Source: Udeniomyces pyricola (lineage: Eukaryota; Basidiomycota; Tremellomycetes; Cystofilobasidiales; Mrakiaceae). From it: a stretch of DNA of 64,000 nucleotides. Under the pieces are notes generated by a model. It made no database searches and had not been told where the DNA came from. It saw only the letters and a program-made list of their open reading frames with translations. The stretch lies in NCBI GenBank assembly GCA_039545295.1, contig BCIK01000004.1:1241389-1305388 (forward strand). The letters are read 5' to 3'. The position numbers were made by a program, and so were the translations under genes. Below, piece after piece: positions 50,716 through 60,659 of the stretch (position 1 is the stretch's first letter; every line of letters starts with the position of its first letter).

Positions 50716-50908
50716 AAGTCATTTAGACAATTTTACAAGCTGACTTGAACTAGGATGAGATATAGTAGCAACGGATGATCATATATGGTATCAAGCGGCA
50801 AGAGAAGAAGAAAACGTTCATGAATCTCGTCGTGTGTATAGGGAGACCCGATCAGCACTGAGTGGATGGCATGGCATGGAATGGGAACAACGTGGAACCA
50901 GGCAAGAG

Positions 50909-52162
50909 TCAGATCTGGTGGATTGAACAGACTCGTGTTTTGAACAAACTTGCGATGGGTGCAAACAAGACCGTACTCACAACCATATCGTTGCCGACGG
51001 CAGTGTTCAACAGCAGCGCCACGATCAGACCGTAAAGTCCTAGAACCTCGCTGTAGACCGATGGATTCACGACAACGAGAGGGAGACAGAGTTTCAAGTC
51101 AGCTCTCGATGGGAAGGTCCGCCCAGAACGACACAATCCCCATACGTACGCGAAAATGAGGATCAACACCATCGTGACAAAGACCTTGCTCTCGTAAACA
51201 TAAGACCGAACACACTGAACCATCGACAGGGTAAGATGATGAGAGTCGAGGTAAGCTTGTGCGAGCAGCGATCCAAGTGGCTTGAACCCGTCGCGACGTC
51301 GACCTAGACCCCGTACTTACGGCGTCTCCGACGATGCCAATCGCATAACCGGCCGCGAGACCAGTCAAGCCACAACACAGGCCAGCAGCGAGGTGGATGA
51401 AGCCAGCGTAGAGGGAATAGGGTTGATCGGGACCCAACCCTCCCGCAATGAGGACCGAGACAACGAGGCCGTAGACTGAAGGAACGTGATCGAAGTGACG
51501 AACAGGAGGTCCTGGTCAGACGACAGTGGCGACAGCTTCGCACCAAGGGCACGGTCTAGACGAGTGGTAACGTATGAACGGCGAGGCATGATGGACTAAC
51601 CGGCGATGATACCACTCATGACGACGGGAATGAGTGACTTCATGATGAGGTCTGGGCGGAACGTGCCGAGACCGGCGATTCCGATGCCTGCTTTAGAGGT
51701 TCCGTACGCGGCACCGACAGCTGAGGAGATATGTCATGAAAGCAAGCAAAGGAACGAAGAAAGTGATGGGCGACGGAATGAATCCCGGGAATCATGATGT
51801 CAGATGGGCTGCTGGAAGGAGGGCTACGAAGGACCAAAGCGTAGCGGCGGGCGGATTCGAGCGAACAAATCACCACGCTAGGACGAAAGTCGGACGAAGC
51901 GATAGGTACTGACTGCTCATGATCATCTATAACAGCATAACGTTAGATATGTCTGTGAATATATGCGTGCGGTTGAGGTGAAGAAACACGCGACACGCGA
52001 GAGAAGAAAGAACTGACTGCACTGGCGACCCCGGCGAAACCGAGGAAAGGGGCATAAGGGGGACACAACCTGGAAGGGGGAGCGAAGAAGCAACGGTTGG
52101 GATGAGCTTGGGATGGGTGGGCCAGACGGAAGTGATGGGATGACTCGGAGAGCTCACGACAT
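50909..52162 (-). CDS. VMA11: V-type proton ATPase proteolipid subunit c' (Vma11)
   Basis: Membrane-rotor subunit of the vacuolar H+-ATPase; the c' form is fungal. Exon 1 is five bases (52162-52158: ATG plus two). Exon 2 is 52069-52018, giving [19 protein letters not shown]. Exon 3 is 13 bases (51926-51914), giving MIMS. Exon 4 is 51720-51601, giving [20 protein letters not shown] and [17 protein letters not shown]. Later exons give [58 protein letters not shown] and [20 protein letters not shown]; the FAE Glu is the proton-binding carboxylate. [20 protein letters not shown] and the loop [15 protein letters not shown] match Vma11 rather than Vma3. Four membrane helices, about 165 residues. 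The end is either NDMI* (using the GTGAGT donor and CACCAG acceptor) or a readthrough to the same stop, TGA at 50909-50911. Confidence 0.93.
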
Positions 52163-52528
52163 GGGCAGAGGAGGGCGATTTCAAGAAGACGCGAATTGGC
52201 GATGGGTTAGAACTGAACGATGGCGATGGGGATGGGGAGAGGGACGTGGATGATGCTGCTCTTGTAATACAGGCTGTTTGTAGCAAGGCAAGGCGAGATG
52301 GAGGAGATGTCTGGGGAAAGCTCTCGCGATCCATCGACCTGTCGACGTGTTTGCGGCTCGCCCAGACAGGCCCGAAATCTGGACGCGGCAAAGAATTGGA
52401 AATACTAATTGGTCAAACATTCATGAGATCATTGAGTTTGGTATATTTGGTAGTCGCCACCGAGTTACTTACTCTCATCTAACGCCCACTAGTCACTTCC
52501 CATCCAGTACCCAGTCCTCAAGCCCATC
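52163..52528. promoter_or_regulatory. Divergent promoter, VMA11 (-) / ZCCHC10-type gene (+)
   Basis: 366 bases separate the two start codons. The VMA11 side is rich in GATGGGG-type runs on the plus strand (about 52200-52245). No clear TATA element or known operator is recognised. Confidence 0.4.
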
Positions 52529-53250
52529 ATGCCCCTCTACCCCGGTCAACGCACCACTACTGCTCCCTCAGCTGCCAAATGCCAGCGGTGCCTTCACACT
52601 GGTCACTACACTTACCAATGCAAGAACGACGTCCCTTACAAGCCACGCCCAACGAGGACCCAACAGCTCGGCAAGGCTCCCAAACGCGACAAGCCAAGCG
52701 TCGAGGTCCCGGCTGAGTTCCTCCCTCGAAAGGGCACTGCTGCACTCATTCTTGAAGAGAAGGAGAAGGAACGAGCTGCTCGCCATGCTAAAGATGCCCG
52801 GTACGTTTCATACGGCACGCTCGTGTTACGAATCTGATCGTAAAGTGTGGTGTCGCGTAGTATAACTCATTCTGTAACTGCTTCCCTTGCCCCTTCCTCT
52901 TCCCACCGCATCACGTGATCACGCTCGACAGATCCATCTCGTCTTCATCCTCATCTTCCTCTGACTCTGATTCCTCCGATTCAAGTGATAGCGATAGTGA
53001 CAGTGACAGTGATAGCGACTCGGATTCATCGTCGTCGCGCTCGCGCTCTCGCTCGCCACCACGCAAGAAGAAGTCAAGGAACACGCGAGCCAGCTCGAGG
53101 TCGTCCTCAAGGTCCCGCTCGCGTTCGACGAGCCCCCCACCCAAAAGGAGGCGCAGGAGTCCCTCGACGGACAGTGAGGCTGATGGCAAGGGCAAAGGTC
53201 GAGCCGCCTCGAGGCGAAGTGCGAGTCCGGTGCGGCGACCGAGGGATTGA
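52529..53250 (+). CDS. ZCCHC10-type zinc-knuckle protein with SR/RS-like tail
   Basis: Small nucleic-acid-binding protein of unclear role. The start MPLYPGQRTT leads to a single CCHC knuckle, CQRCLHTGHYTYQC (Cys-x2-Cys-x4-His-x4-Cys; about 52580-52622), followed by KPRPTRTQQLG, the signature block of ZCCHC10 proteins. A helical stretch EEKEKERAARHAKDAR ends exon 1 at about 52800 with a GTACGT donor. The exon 2 acceptor is GACAG near 52931, giving in-phase SISSSSSSSSDSDSSDSS. The tail is a long Ser-Asp run (SDSDSDSDSDSD) then Ser-Arg and basic repeats (SSSRSRSRSPPRKKK), ending SPVRRPRD with stop 53248-53250. Such tails are usual for splicing-associated, nuclear-speckle-type proteins, so a role in RNA processing is a fair inference. 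Codon use in the repeats alternates, so it is a true coding repeat rather than a simple microsatellite. Confidence 0.82.
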
Positions 53251-53828
53251 GATGATGACGAGCGGGGACTGGAACTGGATTGGACGGTGTATGTGGACGT
53301 GTGCGCAGAAGCTGAGCTGTGATGATGATGGAAAACATACGATGAATGGCAGACGATACATGGGTGTTTAGTTTGGACGGGACGTGAAGCGACAGTTGGG
53401 CTTGATAGTAACGGGAAGGAAGGTTTGATGCATAACAAAGTGTGCTGTCCATGGGTTGTATCCATATATATATAAGTATATCATATGTAACATTTTGCGG
53501 AGGTGATTGAGAAGGCATGCTGATGAGATACTCACTTGCGATAATATATATATATATATATATATATATTATGAATATCATATACATCCGACACAGCATA
53601 TATATGATATATATATTATATCATGACATATCCAGTCATGTACGTACAGGTCAATACTACAGTACCAAGTCCTGCCAGTCAACTCAACTGTCCTACCAAC
53701 ACCTGTTCTACTTCTCTCCTGGAATCCCGTCCGTCTCCTATACATCTCTCTCCCCCTCGCCTCCACTCGCTGCTCGACCATCCCTGACCTCTGTTCTTAT
53801 CTCTCTGTTCCTACCAGCGCTCACTATC
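53251..53828. promoter_or_regulatory. Upstream region of the p23/Sba1 gene with (AT)n tract
   Basis: It carries a TA run at 53543-53570 and a second TATATATTATATCATGAC zone to about 53630, 200-290 bases upstream of the p23 start at 53829. The final 100 bases are pyrimidine-rich (CTCTCTCCCCCTCGCC), as is common for the leader of strongly expressed fungal genes. No gene is supported. Confidence 0.45.
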
Positions 53829-55318
53829 ATGTCCACCCAAACCCTTCACCCCGTCATCCTCTGGGCCCAGAGGTCCAACGCCTACGACGATGAGAAGGTT
53901 CGATTCGCTTTGCCTGCTTTCTCTTCCCTCTCTCTCTCTTTCTCCCTCTCGTCATCTCCCCGTCCTCTTCTTGCCACGGCTCATCCTCAGCTGACCACGT
54001 CCAATCCCTTTCTTGTTGTCTATCAATCCACAGAACATTGTCTAGTCAGTATTTTCGCATGTTTCCACTTTGCTCTCAGACTTTGCAAACATGTTCAAGC
54101 ACCAGCGTATTCATCATCTCTCCGTGTTTTCCATATCGATCCCTGGATCCCCGTACCTTGTACCCGTTTGGTACCCTCCTCACAGCTTCACCGTCGATCT
54201 CCCCAACATTATTGGAGAGCCCGAGCTTGAGATCCAAGACGACAAGATCTCCTTCAAGGCCACCGCCGGAGCGTACGTGTTTCACATGTGCCAGCAAAAA
54301 GAGGGAGGAGGGGACGGCAAATGGTGTCCTGCGTTTTGTTAGCACTCGCATATAGCTTACACGTCTGCGCTGACCTTTTGCGTTTTCGCCCATCTCTACT
54401 GTACGCGTCCGTACCCTTTGCTTCAATGTCCCTGTCTTGGCTTCAATCGACACAGCAAGGACAAGGGAATCGAGGAGAAGTCGTACGCGTTCGACCTCGA
54501 GCTCTTTGAGTCGATCGATGCGTCCCTCACGAAGAAGAACCTCACTACCCGTCACCTCCAGCTCATCCTTCGAAAGAAGGAGGCCAAGGATGAGTTCTGG
54601 CCCAGGTTGACCAAGGAGAAGGTCAAGAACCAGTTCATCAAGACTGACTTTGCCAAGGTGCGTCTTCACGTTTCGAACCTAGCCTGGCGTCTCACGCTCG
54701 CTCGCGTGGGTCTCTTTGATTGACTCGTGTGCTGACTAATTTATTGTTTTTCTCTCCGGGGCCGTGTATTTGGATGTTGCTTGTTTTGACGAATTTGCAG
54801 TGGGTTGATGAGGACGAGCAGGAGGAGGCTCCCGCTGTGGACGACTCTGAGTTCCAGGGTGGAGCTGGCGGACCCCCTGGCATGGGCATGCCCGGTATGG
54901 GCGGTATGCCCGGCATGGGTGGTGCCGGTGGAGGTGCTGGCGGCTTGGACATGGCTTCGCTGATGGCTCAGATGGGTGGAGGAGCTGGTGGTGCCGGTGG
55001 TGCTCCCGGAGGCATGGTTCGTCGTCTTCCTATCGAAGTTATGTTCTTGATTTGGAAGAGGATACCTAATTTTGTGTACTTACGCCATCTATCTTGTTTC
55101 TTGATCTTGTTCACTCTCTCTTTCTTGTTCTCTTCCTTTGCCCCTTGTGTGTTTGATGGTGTTCCGATCTGCAGGACTTCCAGAAGCTTATGGCTCAGAT
55201 GCAGGCCGGCGGAGGAATGCCCGACTTTGGAGGTGAGGACGGCGGTGAGGACTCGGACGACGGTGAGATGCCGGCGCTCGAGGGCGAGGACGAATCCGAG
55301 CTCGACAAGGCCGATTAA
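53829..55318 (+). CDS. SBA1: Hsp90 co-chaperone p23 (Sba1/Wos2)
   Basis: Binds the ATP-bound N-terminal domain of Hsp90, slows ATP hydrolysis and stabilises client complexes. The start MSTQTLHPVILWAQRSNAYD at 53829 contains the p23 N-terminal motif HPVxLWAQRS. After introns the CS domain continues with FTVDLPNIIGEPELEIQDDK and ISFKATAGA (about 54187-54270), KDKGIEEKSYAFDLELFESI (about 54460-54515) and the signature LRKKEAKDEFWPRLTKEKVK (about 54570-54630), followed by WVDEDEQEE. The tail is Gly/Met-rich (PGMGMPGMGGMPGMGG near 54870-54920), then DMASLMAQMG; a further exon opens FQKLMAQMQAGGGMPDFGG and ends in an acidic segment (EGEDESELDKAD) with stop 55316-55318. The conserved Trp in EFWPRL is present. 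Introns are five or more, one of about 150 nt. The flexible acidic tail matches the chaperone-active part of known p23 proteins. Confidence 0.93.
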
Positions 55319-55865
55319 ACACGAACAACGATCAAGTGGAGAACCAAATGAAAAAGATTCAAATGTCATAGTTTACATCGTATCAAATGCCAAATGATTT
55401 AAAGAGCTTAGACACGAAGGAAACAGTCAACAGCAAGAGATATGATGCGAGAAAGATGATGAGGATACGATGATGCTGCAAGTAGATGAGTCGCAAGGAA
55501 ACTGATGTGATGGGAAAAGATGTACATATGTAGATGGAGAGCAAAGACGATCATGTCGACTTCTGACTCGAACTCCTCTGCTCGCTCTTGCGGCGATGAA
55601 CTTCTACCACCCAGCCAAGACCGATGCTATGCTGTACTATGCTATGCTATTGTATGGTGTTACTAGTGATCCCTGAGAAGTCGCGAGATAGGGCAGGAAA
55701 GGGGTTTGAAGAGGGGAGGGGGATGGGTGGCTCTTCCACGCGATCCCGCACAACAGCTATCGGCCAGCTCAATTGAACCTCACTCATGGTCCCCAACACC
55801 AGGTCAAGAGAATTCCTCCCCCCCCCCCCGTAGATAACAATTGCCATGGCGCTAAAAAATCTTCC
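55319..55865. other. Convergent 3' intergenic region (p23 / hypothetical gene) with 12-C run
   Basis: It lies between the p23 stop (55318) and the stop of the minus-strand hypothetical gene at 55866. A short tandem TATGCTATGCTAT-like stretch is at about 55626-55650 and a run of 12 C at 55818-55829. Nothing else is recognised. Confidence 0.5.
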
Positions 55866-57061
55866 TCATCCACCCATCGTCTCCTCCTCGTCCTCGTATC
55901 CGCCGGGGCTCAGGACGTTTCGCCGTCCATTTGCCAAGCGACGTTCGAGAACAAGATCACCCAACATTCGGTTCGTCGCCTCGTATCTCATCGAAGACTC
56001 GCTCGAGCAGGGCATGATGGTTTGTTGTGAGGAAGAAGGGAAGAAGGGTGTTGAGCTGACGTGGTGAGAATGGGTGTAGGAGTGTGAAGACGAGGCGTGG
56101 GGACGATAGGGGGATGACCGCTGGATGGGCGAAGGACGTGCTCGGGAACGATGCTGCGCAGCGCGTCGAGGGACCAACGTAGACAAAGGAAACATCAACC
56201 AATCGTCCGTCAACACAATAACGTCAGATATTGGATTTGAACAATTCATGCTCAAGTCAGTCAACACACTTTGGGACGAATGACAAGCCAAAATCTCTCA
56301 ACGTGTTTTGTGACTCCCGTGACGTTGACGACGGCACTCACCAGATCGTGGAGAACCTGATTCATGGGCGCATACGGACTCGCACACCGCTGAGCGTTGT
56401 TCTCCTCAGTATCTAGTGGTCTTGAGTCGTGAGCCTGTGTGCGATTTGTTGGATAATTTGACGGGATGGTTGGAGCTCCGTAACCATGAGAGCCTGAAGG
56501 GAGGGCTGCGTCATGGGCTGATGCTCGGGCTAGCGAGGACGAAGTCGTGGAAGCCAATTGGTGGCCTGCGCGTGGACCGGCGAGGCCGTTCGAATCAGGG
56601 AAGTAACCATCCTGAAAGAGAATTAGGTTATCGGGCGTTTGATGTGGATAAGACGTCGCGGTAGTCGGAGGCTGCAAGGGTGAGCAAGTGTGTGGAGAGG
56701 ACGATGCTGGAGTGACGGAGGGAAAGCCGAGAGGGGAGGGGGGGAAGGTGTGCGTGTTTGAGGAAGGGAGGTAGTACGAATTAAGCCGACCGGCCGGCGG
56801 GGGACGTCGTGGTGGCGGCTGATGTTGCTGCTGCTGCTGCTGCTGCTGATCCAGGGGATGACCGTGCGGCCGATGAGGGACATGATGACTTGGAGAGAGG
56901 TCAGCCCAGGTGGAAGATGAGGGATCGTGTGGGTAGCTGCCCTCGGGCGACCCTCGCGTCGGAGGCCATGTCGGGTCGCGTCGCCGACGCTTGGAGACCT
57001 TATCTAAGGGGCTCGAAGGAGGTGAGGAGTCGGACCGCAACCTCTTGGAGGTGACGAACAT
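55866..57061 (-). CDS. Hypothetical Pro/Ser-rich protein with polyQ tract
   Basis: I do not recognise the family. It starts MFVTSKRLRSDSSPPSSPLD at 57061, with an early basic patch KVSKRRRRDP that looks like a nuclear localisation signal. A Gln run of eight (Q8, encoded by CAG-type repeats at about 56825-56849) and Pro-rich segments follow. Exon 1 ends PYAPMNQVLHDL at a GTGAGT donor near 56343. A downstream exon after a GCGCAG acceptor near 56155, in the frame ending at 55866, carries SSMRYEATNRMLGDLVLERR, then LANGRRNVLSPGGYEDEEE and a stop at 55866. The short helix MNQVLHDL with YEATNRMLGDLVLERR looks like the conserved core of an otherwise disordered protein. The exon junctions are provisional. 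A transcription-related nuclear role is only inference from composition. Confidence 0.5.
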
Positions 57062-58113
57062 GGGAGGATACTCGGACAGGATTCTAGACTCGCACTCGCG
57101 TCGGAGCGTGGGTGATGGTATGGGGAGAAGGAGGAAGCGGGAGAATGAGCTAGAGGAGGTACCGAGAGTGAAGGCGGGCGAGCAGCAGCACCGGTCTCAG
57201 AAGTCAGCACGGCCTGCGTTGAACGTTGAACGTTGATCCAGCTGGGGTGATGGATAACTATTCGATATTCGATCTTTTCCATCATGTTCAATGGCGGTTC
57301 GATATTCGATTCTCATCCATTGCTATATATACAATATGTATGGAAAAGTAGTAGCGCAATATAATATATATATATGTATATATATATATGATGTGCATGT
57401 ACATCCTCCATCGTACTATAGATACTCGCCATCCACGTGATCAATCTCGCTCATATAACGCAATGGGCGTTCAATCGTCAAGAAAGCCAAGGATACACAG
57501 AGGTGCGGGAAATGATGCTCCAAAAGGAGCAACCGAGCAGAAATGCACGAGACGGGAGACAACGATGGGAAGAGGTCATCTGCCTGCAACTTTGCGATGG
57601 CTACCAAGGACGAACCTGGTACCAACTTATCAGAGCTGACAGATGTGAATGGATGAGGTGTAGGGAGGATGAGGGGGAAAGCGGAGGAGATTTATGGATA
57701 CACTAGTCGATCGGGCCAGAGGACAGGCAACACGAAAATAAACGGAAAGGAAGAGAGACAAAAGAGCAGGAAAGTTGGACAAAAGGCTGGGCCAAGATGG
57801 GAAGGAAAAGCAAGGATCCAAAACGGTTAAGGCAGCGAGGGATAGGTGGCCAAAAAGGATAGGTGGCCAAAAAGGATAGGTGGCCAGAACGGGAAGAAAT
57901 GGACGTAAAGGGAAAGGGTACCATAGGCGGAAGGTCGGTTTGACCGAAAAGAGAAAGGAACGACAAAAGCAACGAGGCCAAGCAAAGCAGAAGAAAACAA
58001 CGGTAGCGAAAGGCGTGGGCGGTTGACCTCTTTCAATTCCTCGACATCCCACCACTTCGACATACAACCCATCAAGCCCCGTAACTCCAGCATCCTTCGG
58101 ACTGTCTACTCAT
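57062..58113. repeat. Intergenic region with three copies of a 17-nt tandem repeat
   Basis: It spans the upstream region of the hypothetical gene (start 57061) and 3' flank of YPD1 (stop 58114). The unit GATAGGTGGCCAAAAAG is at 57841-57857 and 57858-57874, with a diverged third copy at 57875-57891. Also present are an AT-rich zone with TATATATATGTATATATATA (about 57365-57388) and overlapping plus- and minus-strand open frames in low-complexity sequence, which I do not support as genes. Confidence 0.6.
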
Positions 58114-59631
58114 CTATTCGTCGCTGTCATCGCCGCTCTCGTACTCGCCTCGCAACCACTTTTCGGCAACGTCGTATTCAACCTCAACCTTGTCAAACCA
58201 GCGCTGGACGGATCGCACATCAGCTCCAACCGAATCGAGCGCTTTGGTTTCGGCAGCAGCTAGGATGTCTGTCTGGGCGTCCGTGAGCGAGGCGGATGAC
58301 TCGTCGAATGATGGAGACGCAGTCTTGGCGGCTTCCAGACGGCCAGCTCTGGGTCGCAGGAGAAATGATAAATCAAAGCAGGTAACTTAATAAGCAATGA
58401 AACATACGAGTCATCTAGAGAGATCAAGAAGGACGAGCAAGTGAAACTTTTGCCGTAAGTATCGGTCTTTAAGAGACCGGAAACTCACTTGATGGCAAGG
58501 TGTATGTCATTGGCAGTAAGCTGGATCCGTTCGAATAGGTTTGTCACTCTCTGGACGCCCAACGCCGCTGAGGAGCCCTTAAGGAAGTGAGCAACTTGCG
58601 AGACTTCTAGATAGTCTTTGGTCTGGCTGTGGGATGTGAGTAACGTAGAGAAAAAAAGTCCGCGGGGGAAAGGGGAACAGCGCAGAATCGAAAAGTGTTG
58701 AGTTGAATGCGTGGGCCGAGAAATCATCGGGATAACGGATGCCTATCAAGTGGTCAAGACGAATGCATGATAGAACAACACTTACAGGCTATGCCGAATC
58801 ACGTCAAACTTTTCGGGTACCTGATCGAAGTAAGTCCAGATGATGCCCCGCGAGAATTCGCGCTCATCCTCGTCGTCGTCCATCTCCTGGAGTTGGTTGA
58901 AGGTGTCCATGTCTATGATGGGAACATTGCTCTAGGAGGAAAGGACCGATGAACAGAGAACAGTATAGCGAGACGATGCCGCCGAAGGATGGACGCAGAT
59001 CGAGGGCATCGAAAGAGACACGCGACGATAGACGGCGAAAGGGCAAAGGCAGAGATCGTACCAGGAATCGGGAGGCAGGATTCGAGGAGACGGAATCGCC
59101 GAATTGCCAAAGCGAGCGGGGAGTGTAAAAGGCAAAGGTGAAGAGGGATAGGCCAGGTCAGCAAATCTTGAGGGGTTGAAGGACAATGCCCGTCTGTGTA
59201 GGTCGAGAGAAATGCTCGGACGGCACGCTATGGTACGGGTAAAGCAGACAAGGTCGCGGCTGAGGGTTGGTCAAGGATGTGTCTGACGTGAGGGCGGCAG
59301 CAGCAGCAGCAGCCGTGGCGAGTCGAGCGGGAATGACACGAGGAAGATGAAGCTCAGAGCAAGCGCTCGCCCGTTCGCCACAGGCCAGACTGAGTGATGA
59401 GATTGGGTGAAAAGCAAAAGATGGCCCAGAGAGGGCGAGGAGATTTGAAGGCATGGGGGCGAAAGAGATCGACGAGGTGTGGGCCCGAGCAAGGCCGGGA
59501 AGGAAGAGAGCAGGGAATGATGGTCTAGGCCGACTCACGTCGTCTTCGTCTTCGTTGCCCTCGGCGGCGGCAGCGATGGCCGCAGATGGCTTGACGGCAG
59601 GTGGGCGTGGCTCAGAGTCTCTCGCGGACAT
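58114..59631 (-). CDS. YPD1: Ypd1-type histidine phosphotransfer (HPt) protein
   Basis: Carries phosphate from a hybrid histidine kinase to response regulators (Ssk1/Skn7 type) in the multistep phosphorelay for osmotic and oxidative stress. Exon 1 is 59631-59539, MSARDSEPRPPAVKPSA to NEDEDD, ending at a GTGAGT donor. A long intron (59538-58932, 607 nt) follows, with a CCTCCTAG acceptor. Exon 2 from 58931 reads SNVPIIDMDTFNQLQEMDDD and FSRGIIWTYFDQVPEKFDVI. Exon 3 has the phospho-accepting His in QVAHFLKGSSAALGVQRV (near 58590-58530) and ends at LAIK. The last exon opens AGRLEAAKTASPSFDD and ends RGEYESGDDSDE with TAG at 58114-58116. The HFLKGSSAALG motif is the fungal Ypd1 signature. The extra 31-residue Pro/Ala-rich and acidic N-terminus is not needed for the HPt fold. 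It is divergent from SEH1. Confidence 0.92.
58932..59538 (-). other. Unusually long (607-nt) intron of YPD1, with CAG/CTG repeat
   Basis: It is bounded by GTGAGT at 59538 and CCTCCTAG at 58932, both good splice signals, and the reading phase is kept. It is roughly ten times the usual intron size here. A CAG-type trinucleotide run is at about 59297-59313. An open frame across it on the coding strand is intron or leader sequence, since it ignores the well-supported donor. Confidence 0.6.
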
Positions 59632-60659
59632 GAGTCGGATGGGTGATGGGCAGAGGTTGGGATGGCCTGGCGAGGGAGCGACCGGATTGGGCGCGAGGGG
59701 AGGGGAGGGGGGAAGGGAGGAGGGGAGAAGGAGAAGGAGAAGGAGAAGGAGGGATCGAGGGAAATGGGCTGTTGGTGGGTGGAGGTTGTTTACGGAACGA
59801 GGAGGGAGGTCTCTGACTGATGTGGGACACACGAGATGGACGAGGATGGAGTGTGGGTGGATAAGACTTGATGTGAGCAGGGGCTGAATAGAGAATGGGA
59901 TTGGGATGGGATGGGATGGGATGAAAAGGGAAAAAGCAAAAGAGGAGGCTAGATGTGTGAGGAGCAAGTCTGGGACAAAGGGCAAGCTGGGCGAGTTGGG
60001 AAATGTGAGATGTCGCCCTCTGCCGTCTTTCGTCTGTCGTCTCGCTGTTTGGTTCGATGGTTGAGGATCCGTTCCGATCTGAGCACACTCAACCCTCAGC
60101 CAAATCGGCATCGGCTGCTTTCCCACGCGACGCCGTTTACTATATATCATCGATCATGTCTTGGTCCTGCTCGTTTCCCGATCATCCATCGCATTCTATA
60201 TACATATATACATATATACATATCCCGTACCAATCGACTACACATAACAAATCATATCCATCTACACTCTTATTAACCTGTCAACTCGCGGTCCACGTTC
60301 GACATGTCTTTGCGCGGCGCGACAGTTTTCCTCCCCCGCTTTCACCCCCGCATCATAGTTCACCAGCGCATGCTCAGCGCTCAACTGACACATGTCACTT
60401 CATTAACGATTTTCATCATCATCTCGCATCTTTTGCATTCTGTCAATTCGCCATCAACATATAAACACTGGAACCATCATTTACGCCGTCCAAGTACTCC
60501 AGAGTACTCTTTCAAGATTCTATATTCAATATTCAAGCCCCATTCGATATTCAACATTCATCAGACTCATCAGCTCATCCATCCAACCAATCCATCCATC
60601 CATCCATCCATCGACATCGCACCTACACCCATACATATATATATATACGTATATACACC
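59632..60659. promoter_or_regulatory. Divergent region YPD1 (-) / SEH1 (+), rich in microsatellites
   Basis: 1,028 bases between the two starts. The YPD1 side is purine-rich on the plus strand (GGAGAAGGAGAAGGAGAAGG near 59722-59750, and GGGATGGGATGGGATGG near 59905-59925). The SEH1 side has TATACATATATACATATATA (about 60198-60220) and CATC repeats (about 60587-60612), then a TATATATATATACG element 20 bases upstream of the SEH1 start. Long open frames here are repeat translations and are not supported. Confidence 0.5.

Noticed and set aside
52911..53465. Minus-strand frame of Ser/Leu/Glu repeats opposite the ZCCHC10-type gene
   Set aside because: It is the complement of the Ser-Asp/Ser-Arg coding repeat; the plus-strand frame joins in phase to the zinc knuckle.
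53543..53570. AT runs considered as replication-origin or centromere signals
   Set aside because: Short dinucleotide microsatellites in promoters; no ARS-like context, and the region is gene-dense.
57630..58093. Overlapping minus-strand frames rich in Phe/Leu/Pro
   Set aside because: They are translations of the 17-nt repeat and purine-rich DNA beyond the YPD1 stop; no splice signals or motif.
59158..60150. 330-residue open frame on the minus strand covering the YPD1 5' region
   Set aside because: It includes the true YPD1 exon 1 but runs on through a strong GTGAGT donor into the intron and upstream into Pro/Ser low-complexity leader; the spliced HPt protein explains the locus better.
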